NCBI GenBank assembly: GCA_907163375.1
Contig: CAJQUW010005272.1
Coordinates: forward strand, 186,001-250,000
Length of the DNA: 64,000 nucleotides
Source of the DNA: Prostheceraeus crozeri
Lineage: Eukaryota; Platyhelminthes; Polycladida; Euryleptidae
Direction: 5' to 3'
Both the position numbers and the translations under genes were made by a program. Positions 58,396 through 64,000 of this stretch are shown piece after piece (within the stretch, counting starts at the first letter, position 1; every line of letters begins with the position of its first letter). Below the pieces are notes generated by a model, which was given only the letters and a program-made list of their open reading frames with translations, had not been told where the DNA came from and ran no database searches.

Positions 58396-58839
58396 AAGAA
58401 ACGACGTTTAAAAAAAGATAAGATTACTCCAGACTATGAAATCGGTGCCTGAAAAGCAGAACACGTGCAGCTGTGCTGATTTCAGCGTTGGGTGAAAGTC
58501 ACTTGAAACTATCGAAGGCAGTCATCAATGCGAATGATTGAAGAGTAATCATTCTAGACCAATAATGCAGATCAGGGCGACAGCAGTGATGACATCATTT
58601 TTGTGAAAAACATGTTCTTCACAAATTCTTGGAAGCCTTATTTTCCATCGATTTTCGTGAAATAATGCGACATGTGATGTCAATCTACACTGATAGTCGG
58701 AAGTGTTATGTGGACAGAAAATTAATCCCATATGTTCCTAGTCCTCTTCGGAGCGCCCTTAAACACTTCGAGGTGCTTCCAAGTTGCATCATTTTTCACT
58801 TCGAAAATCGTTTTGTATTTTTGAGCATTTAAGACTTAC
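58396..58839 (-). other. Start of acyltransferase intron 2
   Basis: Between the donor of exon 2 and the 37-bp minisatellite. No feature recognised. Confidence 0.6.
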
Positions 58840-59039
58840 TCCCCAAACCAGGCCTAGTCTTCTCCACCTTCAGATATCCCATCAACACAGTACGGGATCC
58901 TCGTAGTGAATGATTTGTGGAGGAGAACAAGGGCTGTGATCCTGTCCCACACGATCTTCCTCTTCCTCCCGCGTACATCATGGTACAGCACCACAGTCCG
59001 ATCCCTGGACCACCACGCAGGTCAGAGCCCACGTCAGCT
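58840..59039 (-). pseudogene. AGPAT: AGPAT3/4-type acyltransferase, exon 2, frame-disrupted
   Basis: ATTGCAG precedes it and GTAAGT follows it. Its first two bases complete the Gln codon opened by exon 1 (S-Q-LTWAL, against SQLVMLLEWW in vertebrates). The family pattern then appears in pieces spread over three frames: AWWSRDRTVVLYHD (WWSGSDCILYTD in AGPAT4), GQDH, ALVLL, NH with YED close by, and LMGYLKVEKTRPGLG before the donor. The catalytic NHX4D box lies in the scrambled part. The exon is 200 nt. With two bases owed at each end it should leave a multiple of three, but it leaves one extra, so at least one net frameshift is certain. Either the gene is losing function or this stretch is mis-sequenced. 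The other four exons are intact. Confidence 0.68.
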
Positions 59040-60181
59040 CTGCAATGGATGGAAGACCATCGATCAATTAGACTGACGCCGTTCAATCGCATTTAAACAA
59101 TAGAAGTTTCGTAATTCCAAAGGATAAATGCAAAAGAAATGCCAACACCTTGATCTTAAGTGCTTTGACTTTTGATGATTTTATGTACCATGTTCCATTC
59201 CTTCGTCATAATAGTAGACAAGTTTTTAAAAATAATAATTAATAATAAATGGTAATAAATAATAAATAAAAAATGAAATGAAAATAAATACAAACATTAA
59301 GATAATTAAAATGAGGTGTAATTACTTTTAAACTAATAAAAAAAAAGTTAATTTTGAATTAGGCGTGAAAAAATATAATTAAAAAATACAACGGTAATAA
59401 GGCTGATAAAATGTAATATTTAAAGTTACAAATAAATTAAAAAATGTCGGAGATTAGTCGTAATGGAGTTTGAAAATTCCACATTGGTGATAGCTGTTGA
59501 TTAACCTTGTGTAAGCTCCATGTTGCGGGCTAAGACAAGCACCGAAACAATGGTATTGCTTATCGAAAGAGAGTGACAAAGTCAATAAAAACACCTAGAA
59601 CCCTGATTCCCCGACCGCCATCGCCTGACCAAGAAATCGAACCTAAGTCCGAGGTGGAGACGAGCTCATACCTTCTTCACATAGCTAAGCCGACCGCACT
59701 CGTCTGACCCAGGTAGGAATCGAACTGAACCCACGCCGACGGTACAAAAGGAAAGCGAATGATATCGGTGGCACATTGGCTAGCTCGATTTCACTTGGAG
59801 ATGACTTCTGCCTTCACTCGCATTCCTTTTGTACCGTCAGCGTGACATAGTGAAGAATGGACGATTTCGTCTCCACCGCGGACTGTGGTTCGATTCCTGG
59901 GTCAGGCAAGTGCGGTGGGGGAATAAATGCTGTCTTTCATTGCTGTACATAGCTATGCAGTCTTTATGTCAATACATTTGTGATTAGAATTGAATGTCAT
60001 GCTTACTTCAATCCTAAACCTCGCAATGATTTTGATTTGCAGGTCTGTCATAGGTATCATTCTGTGTCCTAGGATACGAGCTTGGAAAGTGAACATTCGG
60101 AAATATTTTTGTTACTTGTAACTACTATCCCTGATTCAAGAAAGCAAGGCAGCATTCCGCTGGTATTCAGTTAATACTCAC
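59040..60181 (-). other. Acyltransferase intron 1
   Basis: It starts with GTGAGT at 60,181 and ends with GCAG before exon 2. It holds the opposed SINE pair at 59,640-59,930 and very A-rich DNA at about 59,220-59,450. Confidence 0.75.
59640..59930. repeat. Two opposed SINE heads forming a foldback
   Basis: The left copy (minus strand, about 59,640-59,735) and the right copy (plus strand, about 59,840-59,930) carry the same GAGACGAG/CTCGTCTCCACC core and TTCGATTCC B box as the 83-bp tandem at 24.1 kb. Between them ACGGTACAAAAGGAA and its inverse TTCCTTTTGTACCGT form a tighter palindrome, so about 290 bp could fold into one hairpin. Confidence 0.7.
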
Positions 60182-60364
60182 GTGACCAATGAGAATAGGT
60201 GAGAAGTGTGACCAGTCTCCGGTACAGTGAACGGTCGAAGTACCACACAGGAACGATGCAAAGCATCATCAAATTGATGATGAGGCCGCTGACGAAGAAG
60301 ACGTAGAAAAGGAAGACATGACTCAATGGACACGCTTTGATGAAACTTATAATGTTTCTCATTC
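60182..60364 (-). CDS. AGPAT: AGPAT3/4-type acyltransferase, exon 1 of the coding region
   Basis: TTTCCAG precedes GA-ATG, so the start codon is at 60,362-60,360 and a 5' UTR exon must lie further upstream. It encodes MRNIISFIKACPLSHVFLFY, VFFVSGLIINLMMLCIVPVW and YFDRSLYRRLVTLLTYSHWS. This matches the first membrane span of AGPAT3/4 (VSGLVINFVQLC, then LYRRLNCRLAYSLWSQ). The enzyme family transfers an acyl chain from acyl-CoA to the sn-2 position of lysophosphatidic acid to make phosphatidic acid, in the endoplasmic reticulum and nuclear or Golgi membranes. The exon ends with one base of the next codon (C), which exon 2 completes as CAG. It is intact. Confidence 0.9.
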
Positions 60365-62330
60365 CTGGAAAGGAAAATTGGAAATTTCAGAACATTTTCT
60401 CCGTTCAAATAAAAAGCGTCAAATCTTGACGGTATTTCTGCTGATTCTTGTATAGAATTTTCATCACCAGCACAGCTACGGGCCAAGAACGAAGCTAGCG
60501 GTTACTCAATGAGAAAACTGGAAGTTTAGATTATTTCGATAAAAATGGGAAAAATATCAGAGTTGATGGATATTGTTGAGAGGCTCATCATATCCATACA
60601 TGCAAGATTGTCATTGATAAAGCGACTGGCACGCGAAACGTCTGGGGTCTAAGATATGTCTTTCGATTTCCATAACAAAGGAAAATAATTGGGTGGAGTT
60701 ATGATGCAAGAAAGAAGTGATGACAGCGCTGAACAGATGAAAAATCAGGTGATGTAGTGATTTGCACCTTCTTACTCAATCATCTGCTTATGAAAATGAG
60801 CAATTATTGTACATGTGTAAGTCCTGCATGCACATTTTTCAATTCTTCTGAATGTTATCATTGTAACTTGTAGACTGCTGTCCAAATTCATGAGTACCAT
60901 ACACGATAAATGACAAATTGACAGGAGATAGAAAATTTAGAGCGAAGACAATGAAGATTTTGGCTATCAGTTTCGGAATTTCCTGCTTCGACTCATGTCA
61001 GAAGTAAAAAAACGAAAATGACATCCACATTTGAAAATTCGAAATATTTAGAAAATAGCGTATAACGCTTACGTACAGGCGGACAGCAATGACTTGATCC
61101 AATGAGCTGAGTGAATATCCCGGCACAATCATCCCAAATTGTGAATGACAGTGGCTTTGTTGAGGTAGTATGGAATCAGCACGTTTTGGCTACAGGAGGA
61201 GCGCAAGCAAAGACGGAAAGGAAGTCAGAATCACATGATGACACAGGCATGAATGATGCTCCTAAGAATTATCAACTAAATGGACCAACCGGATCATCTG
61301 TGTTGATACAAAGTTCATAAATTCTTGCATGAAGGCTTAATAATTTGCAGAAAGGTACTTACTAAACCAAAGTTCGTAAAGTTAAACCTGAGTTAGCTTT
61401 TCATCTCCAAGCGTTTCTATTTGGGAACATGACATAATAAAAAACAGACAGCTACTGTTTCAGAATGGGAGTGTTGTTATAATTAGACAAACTTTTTTTC
61501 TGCTCACAAAAAGATTTTCACGGAATTTTTCGAATGTGCGATTACATTAACACATCAAGTAGATTTGCTGTCAGATGTTCTATTTGTCTCTTGATGTTCG
61601 ATAGAACAGAATCGAATCAATTCAAAGTTTATCAAGGATGTACATCTTGTGGGGAAATTATCCTCACCTCGAAGCGGTTTCAAATGCAATTGACTTGAAA
61701 CAGCACTTCGAATGATACGACCAAACTTACATAATTATACTCAAGCTTACCGTGTAAGAGCTTCACACCTGCATATTTATCCACATTTCAGCAAAGTCTA
61801 GATCAACGATCAATTCAAACCGCACATGACTACAAGACGTTTTCAGATGACTTGCTTTATCTGTTAATTAAAGACTATTTTCGAGAAGTATGATACAATA
61901 TCAGTAAATCAAATTGTAAAAAAAGAATCAATGTTCGCACTGTGCGTCCGCTTGGAAAAGGCATCGTTGTTTCGATATCAAACTAATAAATCAGTCAACT
62001 AACACTGAAAATATGTTTTAGGATGTCGAAAAGGCAAGTATTAAATCATCGGCGTCTCTCGAGGGTCCGTCGATAAGAGGCCAACCAAATGGACAACCGA
62101 AAAAATGAAAAGTCATCATGGAACGAATTATGCTCAGGCGTAATGAGCGGACTGCATGCGTACTGCTGGAGCCATTTCGCAAGGACTTGAATTCGAATAG
62201 AAGCGTCATCCAATGTAGGTTAGTTTACTTCAATCATAGATACTCGTATTTCAACAACATGGATTATCCTTGTCTTCCTTCCATTTTGTCATACAGCCTT
62301 TATGAAGAGAATATCAAGTTATCCATCCTT
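60365..62330. other. Upstream region of the acyltransferase gene
   Basis: It should include the 5' UTR exon and promoter, but neither can be placed by eye. A 69-codon frame at 61,111-61,320 (plus) has no family signature. Confidence 0.45.
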
Positions 62331-62459
62331 TTCATGTTGTCCAAACTCCTGCGGTAAGAAAAGTTATAGGTCTCGAAGTGATCGCGACGGGCCCTCGGCG
62401 TCCTGTGCCATCTCTGAAGTCGTTAACTTTTCTTTCCCGGGGAGTTTGGACGACATGAA
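62331..62459. mobile_element. 129-bp inverted-repeat MITE
   Basis: The left end TTCATGTTGTCCAAACTCCT and the inverted right end TTCATGTCGTCCAAACTCCC continue into GAAAAGTTA on both sides, giving arms of about 37 bp with a few mismatches. The interior is GC-rich (CGCGACGGGCCCTCGGCG). No target duplication is obvious. Confidence 0.72.
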
Positions 62460-63686
62460 TTGTCTTCATGCAAACCAGCCACGGCAGAACCGGGGGGGGG
62501 GGCACCCTGGGCACATGCCCCCCATAAAATTGCAACTTTCCATGCCGATCTCCCATACTTCAATTGATGCTCAAAAATTTCAGACATCTCATTGATTAGA
62601 CAGAGGCAAAGGTTGCCGATGATTTCCAAGTTATAATTGTCCACTTATATGTCTTAAGCACAATGCCATTCTAGTGAAAACAATGCCATAAAGCGTGGGA
62701 TGGAGGTAATTGTATTATACTTGAAAGGCAGAATTAACTCATTTGTTTATCATACGGATATGTCTACGACGTGTCAAGCGACTGTGAACTATCTACCTGC
62801 TGAGAGATAGCTCAAAAAATATTGGGTTGCAATATACAGAGGTTGTTCACGTGGCAAGAGAAGTGCAATTGTATCAACCCTTTACCAGTGTTAACTCAGT
62901 ATTGAAAGTCCATTTCCCCAGCCTAGGGAAACCTGTCATTTGCATCAGGTGCCCCTCGAAGCTTTGAGTGGGTCCCTTTATCAGAACTACACCTATGTTA
63001 GTATTCATGGAAGATCCCTTCTTAGTATAAGGAGCCTTGTGTTAGTCATTGCTATTTATTCCATAGTAGGCATATTATCAACTTTTGTAACACGGTGTTT
63101 TTATTTGAATATGGTTCATCTTCGAAGTCGGAATCGACATCCTTGATCAATGAAATCTCAATAATTTTCACAAAAAAGTCTAATTAATCGGAATATTTAA
63201 ATGACTACACCTTACATACTTGAATATACGCATGAACATTCCGATTAATATGATTAATGAGTAAAGTACAAGTTGAATGGAAATGACAGAAAACTTCTGC
63301 CGTTTCTTAAAGCTTATTCAACTAACACGCGCCTGATATGGCATATGACCTGCGCACACCTAAGCTTTATTTTCAATGTCAGCAGCAGCATTTTAGAATA
63401 TATTTCATGGTTATATACCATGGTCGAAAAACTCAGGCATAAAAAGTGCTCTTCTGATTTGGTGCTCCATTCATCGCCTTCCGCCGTCCCTGATGCGAAC
63501 TGGGAACTATCCCCGTACCTGGTCAATTATGTATTCATCTTTTCGTTCAAGAAAAGCCGAAATGCGAGCACACAGGCCTCGACAGTGACTACAAAGGATA
63601 TCATCTCCTGCGCTTATTACATGATAGAGTTGAGAAGAAAGTGTTGGATGAATCAATTCTCTATTTATCACAGGAATAGGACGGAG
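62460..63686. other. Spacer, no gene supported
   Basis: A G10 run followed by CACCCTGGGCACATGCCCCC at 62,492-62,523 looks like part of a dispersed repeat. Otherwise nothing is recognisable. Confidence 0.45.
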
Positions 63687-64000
63687 TTAGTCGATGAGAA
63701 GAAGAATTCTGCGAGCACACTTCTCCCCCACAAGTCTGGCGTATTCTTCCACCGCCTCTTTCCCTTTACTTCGTCTCCTTCGAGAGCTTCCAGCGCCCAC
63801 CAATTGTTGATAAATGCCCCAGGGCATGAGAGATCCATTCCAGAGAAGGAGACAATGTTCCGGCTTGCCTGCGCCTTCGTCAGTCATCTCAGGATCTGCG
63901 GCCAGTCGTGAATACTTGCTGTGGTCAAGGAGCGGTCGACAGAGGCGCACATCTCGCCAGGAGAAGGTTTCTGGACAAAGGAGATCGGAGGCGGAGTATT
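63687..64000 (-). CDS. Possible partial exon running off the window, unknown
   Basis: On the minus strand one frame is open from the window edge to a stop at 63,687-63,689. It reads DVRLCRPLLDHSKYSRLAAD, then PEMTDEGAGKPEHCLLLWNG and a basic stretch SRRRRSKGKEAVEEYARLVG. Codon use looks more gene-like than its surroundings and GC content rises here, but the opposite strand is also open over most of the span. No domain was recognised. Confidence 0.25.
   Translation of the reverse strand, partial: YSASDLLCPETFSWRDVRLCRPLLDHSKYSRLAADPEMTDEGAGKPEHCLLLWNGSLMPWGIYQQLVGAGSSRRRRSKGKEAVEEYARLVGEKCARRILLLID

Noticed and set aside
63273-63911. 212-residue plus-strand open frame
   Set aside because: Its composition is unremarkable, no domain is recognisable, and the opposite strand has an equally open frame over the distal part.

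Overview
The window is animal (metazoan) nuclear DNA. It has spliced genes with GT-AG introns of several kilobases, non-LTR retrotransposons of the CR1/L2 group, P-element, Penelope-like, hAT-like and TA-target DNA transposon remains, tRNA-derived repeats, and long tandem arrays. It is AT-rich outside the arrays. Stretches rich in the word 'taggcct' and this mix of elements suggest a marine invertebrate, perhaps a deuterostome. The species cannot be named from sequence alone.

Layout. 1-12,201 is a satellite with an 81-bp unit. At 12,202-16,180 it is interrupted, at one point inside a unit, by a decayed CR1/L2-type LINE. That LINE is itself interrupted by two tandem 298-bp copies of a sequence containing a tRNA-like gene. 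The satellite resumes at 16,181-17,910 and again at 18,267-18,548. It abuts what looks like a last coding exon (18,615-18,758) with a poly(A) signal. From 18.8 to 32.6 kb there is no cellular gene I can support. This stretch holds LINE, Penelope and transposon relics, a 27-31 bp minisatellite, an 83-bp tandem of SINE heads, several MITEs and a 2.2-kb element with perfect 26-bp terminal repeats.

Two cellular genes are well supported, both on the minus strand. The first is an intronless short-chain dehydrogenase/reductase close to DHRS11 (32,678-33,478). The second is an AGPAT3/4-type lysophosphatidic acid acyltransferase spread over 46,946-60,364 in at least five coding exons, with phases and splice sites that agree. 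Its second exon, which should carry the catalytic NHX4D box, keeps good splice sites but is broken by frameshifts. Two of its introns are swollen by tandem arrays: a 78-bp unit at 49,340-52,863 and a 37-bp unit at about 57,250-58,395.

Between the two genes (35-46.7 kb) lie a CCGG-rich TIR element, a 706-bp foldback element with a neighbouring MITE, a THAP/P-element transposase remnant that has lost its first zinc ligand, and a second, nearly full-length CR1-like LINE that ends in a (TCA)n tail and starts about 220 bp behind the acyltransferase stop codon. The two cellular genes are both metabolic (carbonyl/steroid reduction and phospholipid synthesis) but nothing shows that they work together.

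Many stretches are open in several frames only because the 81-bp and 78-bp repeat periods are multiples of three. I do not regard those frames as genes. Long homopolymers at 56.4-58.2 kb suggest that part of the sequence is of lower quality.
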